Positions 45,058 to 57,900 of a DNA stretch of 64,000 nucleotides are shown piece by piece. Both the position numbers and the translations under genes were made by a program. Origin of the DNA: Pleodorina starrii (lineage: Eukaryota > Chlorophyta > Chlorophyceae > Chlamydomonadales > Volvocaceae); contig BRXU01000006.1 of assembly GCA_030267565.1 (NCBI GenBank), forward strand, positions 112,001-176,000, read 5' to 3'. Numbering within the stretch: the stretch's first letter is position 1; each line of letters opens with the position of its first letter. A model generated the notes under the pieces. The model made no database searches and was not told the DNA's origin. It saw only the letters and a list, made by a program, of their open reading frames with translations.

Positions 45058-48000
45058 TCACGGCGGGGTGCTTACCGGTGGGGGAGATCGAAGTGGAGAC
45101 CTCGCAGACCGCAGAGGCGGGTTTCGGGGCGGCCGGCGGGGAAGGGAGGGGTTGGGCGGCGGCGGGCGTGGGGGTCGGGGGCTGGGCGGCGGAGGTTGCG
45201 GCGGCATAGGGCTGGGAGGTGGTGGGCTGGGCGGTAAGGGACTGGGAGGTGGGGGGCTGGGCGGCGACGGGCTGGGCGGCGGCGGGCTGGGCGGGGGCGG
45301 GCGGGCCGGGGGCGGGCTGGGCGGCTGTGGGCTGGGCGGCGCGGGACTGGGCGGGGGCGGGCGGGGCGGGGGGGGGTGGGGCGGCTCGGGGCTGGGAGGT
45401 TCGGGACTTGGCGGCTCAGGGCTGGGTGGCGGTGGGCTTGAGGGCGCGTCAGGCCAGAGGGGTGCGTCCGGGGGCATGGGAGGTTGAGGGCTGGGGGGCT
45501 TGACCAGGGCTGGAGTAAGGGGGCTCTGGGGGGGTTCAGGGCTGGGAGGTGGAGGGCTTGGAGGGGATGGGCTGGGAGGGGGCGGGCTTGGCGGCAGCGG
45601 GCTGGGAGGGGGCGGGCTGGGAGGGGGCGAGCTGGGAGGGGGCGGACTGGGCGACGCCTGTTGGACTGGTGCTAAGCTGGGTGGCTTGGGCGGCGGGGGC
45701 CGCGGGTTGGAAGGCGACCGGGGAACGGGGGGTGGGCGGGGGCTGGGAGGCGGGCGGGGGCTTGGGGGCGGGCTTGGGGGCGGAGGCCGCGGCCTCGGAG
45801 GCGGCGGCAGCGGGCTGGGGGGTGACACCTCCAGCACTCCGAGCGGGGGGCATTCGGAGGGCGAGGCGGCAAAGCGGCAAAGGTGGATCCGCAAGTTGTC
45901 CGTACTCATCCAAGATCCGCCGTACACAACGAGATTGTAGGCGGTCAGGTTCGCCACTGAGAGTGATGGGATCATGTTGATGATCTGGATGCGGCGGTCG
46001 CCGTACATGTAGGTGGTCGGGTAGGAGTTGTCCTGCGGCGGGGAGTAAGGCAGCATGGGCGTACGGCATGCTACACGTGTCGTATTTGGAAAATGATCAC
46101 TGCCAGGCCGCATTTCGGCAAATGAAGCTCTGCAAGAAAGTGTGAAGGATGCCTTGCCTGACATCCTGCACATTGCCGTACGGAGGTGAAGATTATGGTC
46201 TGTGGTATGGGACAGCAAACGTTGCCACCAACCGCCAACTAACACTACAACCGCCACCACAGCCACCCGACAATCCCAGACCCCATTTCTGTGATTATTA
46301 GATATCACATTCCAGACCCCATGCCTTTGGAAATGTTTATGCGGCATGTATTTGCCTATTCCTATTTCTACGCTGTCACCGATTCCACGAGAAGCCAAGC
46401 CCTGATCTGTAACTGCCGTACCATGGTTGCGTTGACCTCGTGAACGTTGACTCTGGGTGCATACGTCGCCAACAGTGCCGAGTCTGCGCCTTTGGCCACC
46501 CGGACATCGATGTACAGGTTCTTGGCCGTTAGGACGTTGGTGTACGACGGCAGCCAGTCGGGGACCACACGAAGGTAGTTACCGTTGCCCGTTATGTACG
46601 ACGCAGGCAGTACGAACGAGCGAGTAGAGCCGGTTTGCGGGAGCACGCTAGAGTCAATCGCCCCGCCGCCAGCAGCAGGCGTGGCCCAGCCCATGCGCGA
46701 GGTCTCGGCGGCGTGGGGGCAGGCGTCTCCGCGGCCCATGGCGGTGGAGTAGTCCTCGTACTCGATGCCGTTGCGCCACGAGTGCCAAAGACCTGAGGGG
46801 TAGGGGCAGGACGCAGGAGGCGGCGGCACGGAAGCACCCGTGGGCTGAGGCAAGACTAGGAAGGCGGATTTCAGCAACCGTGAACGAACTTTCCAGCGAT
46901 TTCTTTCCTTACTTAGCCCTATCCTTCATACTTTTGCTGCATTACGGAGTGTTTCGTGCGTGCCCCATATCGCTCTGCACGTCCGTGATGCTGCGCGGCT
47001 GGGCACACAAACACACCCACACCCACACACACACACGCGCACACAAACCTACACGCACACAGCACACAACACACAGCACACACACCGACACACGCACACC
47101 GCCTGCTCCCTAAGCAGCCCTTCCCTGCCTCACCGTAGTTGTGCAGGGCCTCCTGCATGACCGTTGCCCAACGGTAAACGCCGTACGACGAGGTCTGCAA
47201 CCAGACCTGCTTTCCGGGGAGCAGCGCCAGGCCGGCCCAAGGGCAGACGGGCGACAGGCCCGGAGGGACGACGTAGATGTAATGCGTGAAGTCTGCGAAA
47301 GCTGTGGCGCCGAGCAGGGCCCTGGCGGCCGTGTCGGCGCCGTTGGAGATGGCCCACCAGCTGCAAGAGGCGGTGATGGCGGTGGAGCAGTTTTGCTTGA
47401 CGGTGATCACGCGGAACGCAGTTGCATTGATGTTGAACCTGCCGTACGAACACTGCGTGTACTTCTGGGCCACGCCGCCGGCGCCGTCGCCGTTGGGCCC
47501 CAGGAACGTGCTCCGAATCACGGATTCGTTGAGGCCGGGCGCGTAGCCACAGGCCGAGTAGTCCATGATCATGACCAGGAGCTTCTGGAAGGTCGCGGGG
47601 GTGACTGGAGTCGCTGCCACTGCCGCCGGCGTCATCAAGGTCGTACTGGACCCGGCTGAGGGGGTGCACATTCCGTCGTCGTCCAGATCGCACTCCTGTG
47701 GTGCCACGCCGTCGACATCAGATAATTTGTTTGAAATACTTGTTAATAATATCAATATAACAAGGGATTTGGTGAAGGGGTGTGCGCGGGTGCGTAAGGC
47801 GTTGCGGCGATGGGGAGATGGTGATGGCTTCAAGGCGGGAAGGGGGCGGCCAGCAGCCGATTGCACTTGTCCCGTTGGAGCATCTGACTTGGCAGGCAGG
47901 GGCTGAGAGCGAGGCTGAGGCCTGAGGGGAGTCAAGCTGCTTCCGATCAAGGGCAGCAGAACACGATCCGGACGATCGGCCCTTGATTGGGCTTGTGTGT

Positions 48001-48752
48001 ACGAGAATGTACAGCTGTACGGATGTGACGTGCGTGGATGGCGGACACGCCCGCCCGGTAAGATTCACGCACCAGGCCGACAGAAGTTCCCGGGCGGAAT
48101 TCCTTGCCGTCCTTATCCTTCTTTGGCGCCTTGAAGGTCTTCTTGTCGAGCGGCGTCAGCGATCCGTCGCCCTTTCGGAGGGCCCACTGCTCTCCTCCAT
48201 CGTCGATGGTCACGTAAACCAGCTCGCCCTGAAGCGCCTGCTTCTTCTTCAGCTGGCCCGGAGCGTCATCTTTTCCTGCCGTGGAGGGAGTGACTGCAAC
48301 GGACAAAGAGGCGGTGTTGCATTGCGTGTTAGGCGATGGCGGGGAGTTGCGGGATGTTGCCCGGCCGTTGGCGCGACATGCGCTTGACACTTCGAGTGCG
48401 CGCACAAATCGCTCAGTTCACAACAATCTAATGACAGGGTGGTAGCTAAAGGGACTTCTTGGTGGATCATCAAGCGATGAAAGCATTGGTCTTCCGGCTG
48501 AGCGGCTTCGCGGCAGCCGCGGTCCTAGATATCGCATCATTTTGCCCGACCCTCCAGGAAACGGGCACTGCGGCATGTAGATCCAACGAGGAAGTTATAT
48601 TCCAGTTAAATTTCATCTCGCCTAGCTTTTGCTTCATGCCCATTACTTCATTCATTCCCCGTGAGACCGTCGGACTGTTGTAACCCGCTGTGAGTCTTCC
48701 TACCTTGCAAAAAGGCAAGAAGTAAAAGCACCCAACTTGCGCGCTTCCACAT
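45058..48752 (-). CDS. M11 metalloprotease (gametolysin/VMP type, QEXXH), copy A
   Basis: Secreted extracellular-matrix protease of the gametolysin family (peptidase M11). Five exons on the minus strand, 48752-48704, 48293-48073, 47695-47134, 46792-46422 and 46032-45058, give 725 residues. Exon 1 encodes a signal peptide ([16 protein letters not shown]) and exon 2 a small prodomain. Exon 3 starts the protease domain ([18 protein letters not shown]) and ends within the zinc site. Spliced to exon 4, that site reads [12 protein letters not shown], so Gln replaces the first His of HEXXH. This QEXXHXXGXXH form is known from Volvox VMPs. Downstream are [11 protein letters not shown], with the Met-turn-like STAMG, and RMGWATP. 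Exon 5 completes the domain and adds about 260 residues of [10 protein letters not shown] and SPPS repeats, a hydroxyproline-rich-type wall-anchoring tail. A GTAAGC donor-like sequence sits just before the stop, so the last residues are uncertain. Confidence 0.9.
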
Positions 48753-51700
48753 TGACAGAAACGGCAACTCGGTCGCGTGCAGACTGGTTAGGCCGGTTTT
48801 TGCCGTAATGATTAGAAGAAAGGCCGTCAAATGAAAAATGTAACCATTCCCAGTCGAATGCCGAGTTTCCTATCTATGCTTCACAATAATATAACTTCAA
48901 GGCGACGCACGGTCTTAAATAATAACGGTTGGGTGGTCTTGCCCGCCTTACCGTACGGCATGAATGTAGCGACCTGGCAGACATTGAAATTCGGCAGGTG
49001 ACGAGTACTTGCACGCGCAACTTCAGATGTTGCAAACTTTACGCGGCGCTGTGCCTGCGGGCTGTGTGCTCTTCCTACCAACTTTTGACGCAGAAACCGA
49101 ATTTTACGGCCGCCCTGTTATGGCAGGCGGAGCGCAACAAATCACCAAACCACTGCGACATCATGATACAGCTTGGTCCGTATTTGACGGCAAGTCGGCC
49201 TCGCAACTACATCGCATCCGTTGGTGCGTTGGCGCTTCCTGGGCTGACGGGCAGCTTGCTGCTGCCTGCCCGCCTCTTCCCCGCCTTCCCTCCACCGCTG
49301 CCGTCATCTCTCTGTCCCCCACCTTTCGATCTATCCGGCAGCTGGGCACTGTCGGTGATGAGGTTCCATACATATCCGCGGCCGGGGGATGGATCGCGCG
49401 TCGTGACGGGCTCCGTATTTTTAATTTCAGATCTGAGGAGCTGGACAACAGAAGCCACATAGTGCGAGCGCACGACTCTGCGGGCCCATTGTCCAATAGG
49501 TTATCCAGGCCAGGCCACCAACAAACTCGAGGCGTGGGGGCTCACTGAGGACCCCCGCATCACACCGTTTTTGGCCAGGCTTTCGGGCCGGTAGATGACC
49601 CGTCCCGTTGCAGACCCGTGGGTCACCATCTGCCGATGCGGTCTATCTGCCGGTGCAATCCTGTGTGGAAGGCGGGAGTTCATCGCTGGCTGGGGGCCCT
49701 TGAGCACCCCATCCCTTGGCACCGCGGTTTTCCGTGTCCTTCCCTCCGGGGATTAACTCGTCGGTCCGTGTCAAAGTGGCTCCTGGCTCGTGCTGTCTGC
49801 AGTATCGGTAGTTCGGTAATCTGCAGCAGTGCACAGCAGCCCGCTGGCCCGCTGGCTCAAACCTCCGCCGGTCTGGGGCCAAACGCAACGAGAACTACCA
49901 TACCACCCTTAGTGCCAAAGTGCAATGCTTGGTGTCTGTGATGGGGCAACGTAATTATCATGCCTCTCACGTCCGCTTTGGCCAGACCCCCGGGTCCACG
50001 ACCATTGAGGCCTCTCGCGGACGCAGTTTGGTATGGTCGGACGCAGTTTGGTCTGGAGCGTCCAGGGGCCGGGAAGGGGGAGTGTAAGGGCGTCGGTGCG
50101 TTCGCCCGTCCAGGCTCATGACGCGCGAACATGTCGCCTCCTAGACACTACCGCTGCGGATCCGGCAAGTCGTGCGCGCCTGGGAACGGTGCAATGACCG
50201 AATCGGGAAAACCAGGCCCTCTGAAGCTCGCTCGCCCGACGCGTATGTGGGAAAGCGCGCGGAAATGCTGCTGTTGGATTGGCTGTACTTGGAAGTCGCC
50301 GGGATACTTCGTTCTTTTGCAGGCCGCGGAGGCCGCATACGGTAGCTTCACGGGAGACGGAGGGCCGGAACCCGGAAGCATGCAGCAGCGGAAGAGGTTT
50401 TACAGCCCCCGCGGCCCCCGGGGGTTGAAAGACGGAAAGCCGCAGCAGCCATGCGACCGTGTTTCCATGCTTGGACCAGTTGTACAACAATTAAACCACA
50501 ATGCAAACATGTGCAAGTAAATGCGCGCGTTTGCGGTGCCCGGGGAGCACTGAGGTGGCTTGCCGAGTAACCCTGAGAATGGCGGGCGGTTGGTCCACGA
50601 ACCTGACCAACTTCGAGGGGCCGTTCGCATCTTCGCCGCCACGCTTGAATTTGTAGAAGAGGGATAGACAGAAATTGACGGACAACCGCATCTGATCGAT
50701 GCTAAATTAGGCTACGAACCTGCATGAGCCAGGATAACGACTAGCCGGTCGACCGAGTAGCTAAGACAGGAGCCAACGCTGAGCTCAGCGCTACGCTGAG
50801 ACGAAGTGCCAAGTGCGGCATCTCCAGCCACTGCTGCCGGCAACTGCATCTGAAAGTGAGGCAGCAAGGTTCCGGAGCCGGCTAGATCTAAGAGCCAGGC
50901 CCGCTCTGCCCACTGTATGTGTCAGCCGCTCTCGAGCCGTAGCAATCGAGGCGTCGAATGTGGTGAAAGCGGATGCGGCCAATACAAACAGCACCTATCT
51001 AGAGCAATTAACAGCGGATGAATGGGGACGGGAAGAGGAATGGCCGCGCTGTGGTGTCACGCCCCGATGCTGGACTGCTTCAGTTGCTTGGTACGCTTGC
51101 GGAGTGCCTCGTTGTACGGCTTGCTGTTGCGTTTTTTGCGCGGGGAGTTGCCTAAACCCCTTAGTTAGTTCGCAGGGATGGCGGATCTGTTGTTGCCTGT
51201 TGTGTCTCACAATGAAATGCCCATGAGTGGATGTCTGGGAAGCCGAGCTGGTCCGTGCTGGTTCATCCAAGAGATACGACACTGCCCAGCGGCTGTGCGG
51301 ATGTTGCCAAATCGCCGAATCGCCTCTTCGTTGTCCCGCCGTTGGCCCTGCGTCTTGCGTTGCGCCAGCGGCAGGCAGGGTAGCTGATCCCTGCTGATCC
51401 CGCAGATCGCAGGAATAACGAATCGAGGTACATACAAACCATATATACCCTCGAAAACCAGGATGCCAAGTTAAGGAACGCAGGCTGTCACGGAGCTGGT
51501 ACTATTACTATTACTAGTACTAGTACGCCGCCCCTGCTACCCCATGTATGGCTGGCTGCTCCGAGCCTCCGACACGGCCGTCATGTGCAGCAGGCTAGGC
51601 CGGCCGGCCAGGCCAGTTCTAGGGTTCCATTGCTGAGCGTTGCAAACGTAAACTGGAATACTGGTTGGGCCGGGGAAGCCTACCCTACCCTGCCCGACCT

Positions 51701-53853
51701 GTTACGTGCCGCGTTGGGGACCTGCGAACATTCTTTGCTTGACCTCACGCCAACCTCAGGTAGGTAAGCATGGCGCGAAATCGTATGGGGTACGGCTCAG
51801 GAGACGTATGGAGGAAGGGGGCGTTCGGCTCGCAACGTTTTGTACATGGTGCACGAAGTACGCGTGCGACAACTAAACGAACCATCAAAAACCCGCCACT
51901 CTTCCGGGTGGCGGGCGAAGAGCACGCGCCCACATCCATCCGGGGGGCGCGACAGTGATCTGCGATGTGCGAAGTAGTGCAGGTGCGTGCGTGCAAGCCG
52001 CAGCGGAGGCACACCGCAGACACCGCAACGTGCCGGTGTCCATCCATCCGCCCACCCGTCCGAAGGTCCATCTACTCTAAAAATATTGATATATACTAAC
52101 ACCTGATTAACACACTCCTGCCTAGGCCAGCACGCGCGCAGCTTTCTGCCGCCACCGCCCACTTGCACGAAAAGGAACTAGCGGAAGGGCCTCAGCAGCT
52201 TCAGACCAGTTCAGACTGCTGGCAGCGCGGCGCACTCTCATATACGTAGTCGAACAGGTCACGGCTATTTGTTATATATGGACACCAGTCCTTGAGCCGT
52301 GAACCAAGCAAAGGCGTTGACCGCCACCAACCACCCATCCAAAACCTGTGGATATATCGTTGCCAACTCAGGCTACGTTCCGCTGCCACCACCACGCCCA
52401 AAACATCCGACGGGAATGAATATGTACGAGGACAGAGGGTCGAGCATCCCGCATAAAACGAAGCGGGAGGGCGATGATCACGGCAGCGGTTGGCTGCCGC
52501 AAGTCACCAACCAACAACTAACAGCCAGCTACCCGCTAGCTACCTACTGGATGAACCACACTCGGGTCATCAGCAACAACGCCCAGCCTCCTTCGCTGCA
52601 CAGACGAGCCCCAGAAGCGCACCACAGCAATAGAAAGTTAGTTTTGGTAAGGACTGTTGGGTCTGTTCGCCGGTCAAAGTCGCCTGGGTTACGGTACTCC
52701 GCAGCGGTTCGTCTTTCATCTCCCCACGCGCACCCCTGCCTTCTTACGTTAGCCGCAGATCGATGGATCGGGGTAGCCATCACACCTGCAGCCATCCGTA
52801 GCCGTCACACCTGTAGCCGCGCCCAGTGCTACCAGCCATGGGCAAGGGCAGCACACGCCTGTTGCACGCCTTAGCTCTACATCTAAATTAGGTCTCTCCG
52901 GGAGATGACCGTTGCGCATAGCGAGTCCGCAAACCAGCCGTCGCGAGTCCTCTGCTTGCGGTACCACCGGACTCACGGGAGTCCCGCAGCCGCTGGCACC
53001 GACGAACCAGGGCAGCCTGCGGCAGACCAGCGCCTCAGACCCGCAGTACGGCACATATGAATGCAGTACATTAGGTTCGTACACGCACGTGTCCATCGTG
53101 AGCCCCGCACACGCACACATGCACACACGCATACACACTCACTTCGCGATCTGTTCCGCTCGATCGGGTGTCATTGGGCCTCTGACACTCACCGATTCCC
53201 CCGCGACCACCACCACCACCATCGTCGTTACTAACCCACCGCCACCCCCAAGAAACGCTTGCTACCTTGCCCTGCCGTCGGGCCCCCGGCAGCGGACCCA
53301 AGCCCGCTCGCGTGCGCGAGGTGCACTGCGGCGGCTGTGCTGCGGCGTGTTGTGTGCGGAGCCCCATCGCACACGCATACAGACGCGGCTGGCACGAAAA
53401 AACACGAACACACGCCGAGCAAGATACATCCAGTGCAATGTTTCAGCAATGCACGCTCAATCACCCATCTTCGAACCCCGACACGCCGAGTGGCGGGTTA
53501 CCGGATGCTCGACTCCACCACCCGTTGTGGCGAGGGCAAACTCATCCTGACGGCCTCTGCCGGGCTAACGGCAGCGGGATGCTGCCTTGCTTAAACGACA
53601 GTTTGAGGGCCGTGATGACGTCACCTTATAAGGCCGGGACCGATATGTCCGTGCGCGAGCCCTATGCCTTGCCCTGAGTTCCACCGATAAGTTGCCTGTT
53701 TTGTTGAGAAGTGTGCTTCATATGCTTCATGAAGCATACTGTTGGTCGACCCGTCGCTTTGGGGTCTCCGGCAATGGCCAGTCCTTCAGTGCATTCCGCA
53801 AACCGTAAGGGGTTAGCCATCGCATGCGGCCAGATCGCTCAGCAGAAGGGACC
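48753..53853. other. Region between the two metalloprotease genes, no gene seen
   Basis: About 5.1 kb with no coding region I can support on either strand. Frames here lack the strong third-position GC bias of the neighbouring genes and show no domain motif. A small simple repeat (TACTATTACTATTACTAGTA) occurs near 51499. The left end should contain the copy A promoter, the right end the 3' end of copy B. Confidence 0.5.
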
Positions 53854-54813
53854 TTAGCGGTGCAGGCGGCGACCGTTGTTGCGCTTGGGTGAAGGCGGGT
53901 TGCGGGGCGGCCGGCGGGGAGGGGAGGGATTGGGCGGCGGCGGGCGTGGGGGTGGGGGGCTGGGCGGCGGTGGGCTGGGTGGCAGAGGACTGGGAGGTGG
54001 TGGGCTGGGTGGCAGAGGGCTGGGCGGGGGCGGGCTGGGCGGCGGTGGGCTGGGCGGCGGAGGACTGGGCGGGGGTGGGCTGGGCGGGGGCGGGCTGGGC
54101 GGCTCGGGGCTGGGAGGTTCGGGACTTGGCGGCTCAGGACTGGGCGGGGGTGGGCTTGAGGGCGCGTCAGGCCAGAGGGGTGCGTCCGGGGGCATGGGAA
54201 GTTGAGGGCTGGGGGGCTTGATTACGGCTGGAGTAAGGCTCTGTGGCTGGCTTGGCATCTCGGGGCTGAGTGGTTCAGGGCTGGGAGGCTCGGGGCTGGG
54301 TGGTTCAGGGCTGGGAGGCTCGGGGCTGGGTGGTTCAGGGCTGGGAGGCTCGGGGCTGGGTGGTTCAGGGCTGGGAGGCTCGGGGCTGGGTGGTTCAGGG
54401 CTGGGAGGCTCGGGGCTGGGTGGTTCAGGGCTGGGAGGCTCGGGGCTGGGTGGTTCAGGGCTGGGAGGCTCGGGGCTGGGTGGTTCAGGGCTGGGAGGCT
54501 CGGGGCTGGGTGGTTCAGGGCTGGGAGGCTCGGGGCTGGGTGGTTCAGGGCTGGGAGGCTCGGGGCTGGGTGGTTCAGGGCTGGGAGGCTCGGGGCTGGG
54601 TGGTTCAGGGCTGGGAGGCTCGGGGCTGGGTGGTTCAGGGCTGGGAGGCTCGGGGCTGGGTGGTTCAGGGCTGGGAGGCTCGGGGCTGGGTGGTTCAGGG
54701 CTGGGAGGCTCGGGGCTGGGTGGTTCAGGGCTGGGAGGCTCGGGGCTGGGGGGTTCAGGGCTGGGAGGCTCGGGGCTGGGTGGTTCAGGGCTGGGAGGCT
54801 CGGGGGTGGGTGG
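53854..54813 (-). pseudogene. Former C-terminal tail of metalloprotease copy B beyond a premature stop
   Basis: After the TGA at 54816-54814 the reading frame of copy B continues in the same frame through about 19 more SPEPP units. It then runs through [17 protein letters not shown] and Pro-rich sequence to [15 protein letters not shown] and a stop at 53854. The segment matches the end of copy A closely (same [12 protein letters not shown] block), so it was once the normal tail. Whether it is still translated depends on the TGA being real. Confidence 0.65.
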
Positions 54814-54920
54814 TCATGGGCTGGGAGGCTCGGGGCTGGGGGGTTCAGGGCTGGGAGGTTCGGGGCTGGGGGGTTCAGGGCTGGGAGGCTCGGGGCTGGG
54901 AGGTTCAGGGCTGGGAGGTG
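54261..54920. repeat. 30-bp coding minisatellite, about 22 units (SPEPP x2)
   Basis: Units of GGTTCAGGGCTGGGAGGCTC followed by GGGGCTGGGT, exactly 30 bp, nearly identical over most of the array. On the minus strand they encode [10 protein letters not shown] in the tail of metalloprotease copy B. Copy A has only a few such units, so the array expanded after duplication. One unit (about 54801-54830) has substitutions that create TGA. Confidence 0.95.
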
Positions 54921-57900
54921 GATGGCTCGGGGGGGGCGGGCTTGGCGGCAGCGGGCTGGGTGGCTCGAGGCTGGGCGGCGGCGGGCTGGGAGGTGGTGGG
55001 CTGGGCGGCGGCGGGCTGGGCGGCGGCGGGCTGGGCGGCGGCGGGCTGGGCGGCGGCGGGCTGGGCGGCGGCGGGCTGGGAGGTGGTGGGCTGGGCAGCG
55101 GCGGGCGGGGCGACGGCGGGCTGGGAGGTGGTGGGCTGGGCGGGAAGGGGCTGGGTGTTGAATTAAGTGGGGAGGGGCTTGGCGGCTTGGGCGGCGGGGG
55201 ACGTGGGCTCGGCGGCGGCCGCGGAGAGGGCGGTGGGCGGGGGCTGGGAGGCGGGCGGGGGCTTGGGGGCGGCCTTGGGGGCGGAGGCCGAGGGGGCGGC
55301 GGCCTCGGAGGCGGCGGCAGCGGGCTGGGGGGTGACACCTCCAGCACTCCGAGCGGGGGGCATTCGGAGGGCGAGGCGGCAAAGCGGCACAGGTGGATCC
55401 GCAAGTTGTCCGTACTCATCCAAGATCCGCCGTACACAACGAGATTGTAGGCGGTCAGGTTCGCCACTGAGAGTGATGGGATCATGTTGATGATCTGGAT
55501 GCGGCGGTCGCCGTACTGGTACAACGACGGGTAGCCATTGTCCTGCGGGCAAGGGTATGAGAGTACACACTTACATAAGAGTTTTGCCTTATTTTGTCAC
55601 GGAGAGCCCGGAAACTCGACTCAGACACGATGTAAGGATGGTGCGAGTCAATTAGATTACCACCTTCACGCGGTGTATTTGAAATAAGGGACACGCATGG
55701 ACATCCGATGGGCGTCATGCGAGACAATGTACTCAAAAAGTAGGGCGACTTGCCGGGATCGGAGAGCACTTCGCAAGGGTCGAAAAGCACCCTGAACGAA
55801 TTTGGCAGGTTCCAGGTTTATGCAGAATCCATCAGGATTCATACGGTCGCTCCTGTTGTGCATGCCAACGCCTTTTCCACACGCCAAAGTCGTGGGCACC
55901 CTCCCCGTCCGGCCTCTCAGCCCGCCCTGCCGTATTGTCGCCGTACCATGGTTGCGTTGACCTCGTGAACGTTGACTCTGGGTGCATACGTCGCCGACAG
56001 TGCCGAGTCTGCGCCTTGAGCAACCCGAACACCGATGTACAGGTTCTTGGCCGTTAGGATGTTGGTGTAATCCGGCAGCCAGTTGGGGATCACGCGAAGG
56101 TAGTTACCGTTGCCCGTCATGTACGACGCGGGCAGTACAAAAGAGAAAGCAGAGCCGGTTTGTGAGAGCACGCTTGAGTCGATCGCCCCGCCCCCAGCGG
56201 CCGGTGTGGCCCAGCCCATGCGCGAGGTCTCGGCGACGCTGGGGCAGGCGTCTCCGCGGCCCATGGCGGTGGAGTAGTCCTCGTACTCCCAGCCGTTGCG
56301 CCACGAGTGCCAAAGACCTGAGGAATGGAAGACAGGGTGGACACGAGGAAGACATGGAGCAACGAGCCGTTTGTGGTCCAACAACCCAGCGGCAGGTAGG
56401 CAAGAGTCGAATAGGCAAGAGTCGATGGTGGGCGCAACAAGAGGTAATGCCGCACAGCAGCAAGGAGGGTCGGGTGCTGCGTTCGCCAGCTGGTAATGAT
56501 GTGCAACGCATACGACTGCTTTGCGGGCTAATCTCTTTCAGGCCTACGCCGCGCCTCCGTGGAGGTCCCTGGGCGGCAGCCCGGAAAACACACAACACAG
56601 GTCCGGTTGCGCCATCCGTTGCCCGTGTCGCCTACGATGCAGTGTACGGCCAGCTGGCCCACTGGTGTCACGCACCCTCCTGGGGTTCTCGAGCCCACCA
56701 TAACAACAACCCCGGGGCTTTTAGGTCCCCACAGCATTAGGCTGCAAATGACGAACCCGGGTGAAGTGTGCACCACATCTGCATCCCCAAATGGCTTTCA
56801 AACGGCCTCAGCCAGGCATGCGTTGTGCCTTTGCTTCAGTGCCCTGCCTCACCGTAGTTGTGCAGGGCCTCCTGCATGACCGTTGCCCAACGGTACACGC
56901 CGTACGACGAGGTCTGCAGCCAGACCTGCTTTCCGGGAAGCAGCGCCAGGCCGGCCCAGGAGCACACGGACGACAGGCCCGGAGGGACGACGTAGATGTA
57001 ATGCGTGAAGTCCGAAAAGACGGTCGCGCCCAACATTGCCTTGGCGGCCGTGTCGCCGCCGTTGGAGATGGCCCACCAGCTGCAAGACGCGGTGACGGCA
57101 CTCGTGCAGTTCTGAGGCACGGTCACGACCTGGAACGCAGTTGCATTGATGTTGAACCTGCCGTACGAACACTGCGTGTACTTCTGGGCCACGCCGCCGG
57201 CGCCGTCGCCGTTGGGCCCCAGGAACGTGCTCCGAATCACGGATTCGTTGAGGCCGGGCGCGAAGCCACAGGCCGAGTAATCCATGATCATGACCAGGAG
57301 CTTCTGGAAGGTCGCGGGGGTGACTGGAGTCACTGCCACCGGTACTGATGTGCCAACAGTCACGCTCGTACCGGCAGACGGTGTGCACATGCCACTGGCG
57401 TCCAAGTCGCACTCCTGCAAGAGGCGAGTCCAAATTAGGATCCGGCGCAGTGCATTCAAATCAGAAAATGTATTCGAGCTGCTGGCGGGGGAAGAGGCCT
57501 GCCGCCGCCCGGCAGAGCAGTTGACGCCCAGAAGTGCTACAGGTTCTGCCCGTGCGCCCCTTGCTTCCCCACATCGACTGCGAATTGGAATTCGCGCCGC
57601 AAACCGCGTCCCGGCCTTCTTAGGACGGCCAACAATCGGGTTGAGGCGGGCGTACCAAAAGCCGGGTAGTGCTTTGGGCATAGCACGGAATCCTAGCTGA
57701 GCGGCGCGATGGAGGCAGCTGCGCCGTTCGTGTTCGGGCGCAAACTACGACGTCCACGACCCACCAATCCGACTGGGGTTCCGGGCTGGAAGTCTTTGCC
57801 ATTCTTATCCTTCTTTGGCGCCTTGAAGGTCGCTCTGTCCAGAGGAGTCAGCGACCCGTCGGCTTTTCGGAGCGCCCACTGCTCCTTGTCATCGTCCACG

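Noticed and set aside
45017..45940. Plus-strand Gly-rich frames resembling a glycine-rich wall protein
   Set aside because: Antisense of the Pro-rich tail of protease copy A, whose minus-strand frame is continuous with a recognisable protease domain.
46991..47098. CA-rich repeat as a possible CRISPR-like or regulatory array
   Set aside because: It is an ordinary CACACA microsatellite in an intron of protease copy A, with no regular repeat-spacer pattern.
50131..50520. 129-codon plus-strand frame between the protease genes
   Set aside because: No homology recognised, unbiased codon use, and comparable frames on the opposite strand.
54218..55450. Plus-strand frames of [10 protein letters not shown] and [10 protein letters not shown] repeats
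   Set aside because: Antisense of the SPEPP coding minisatellite of protease copy B. There is no non-repeat coding sequence around them.
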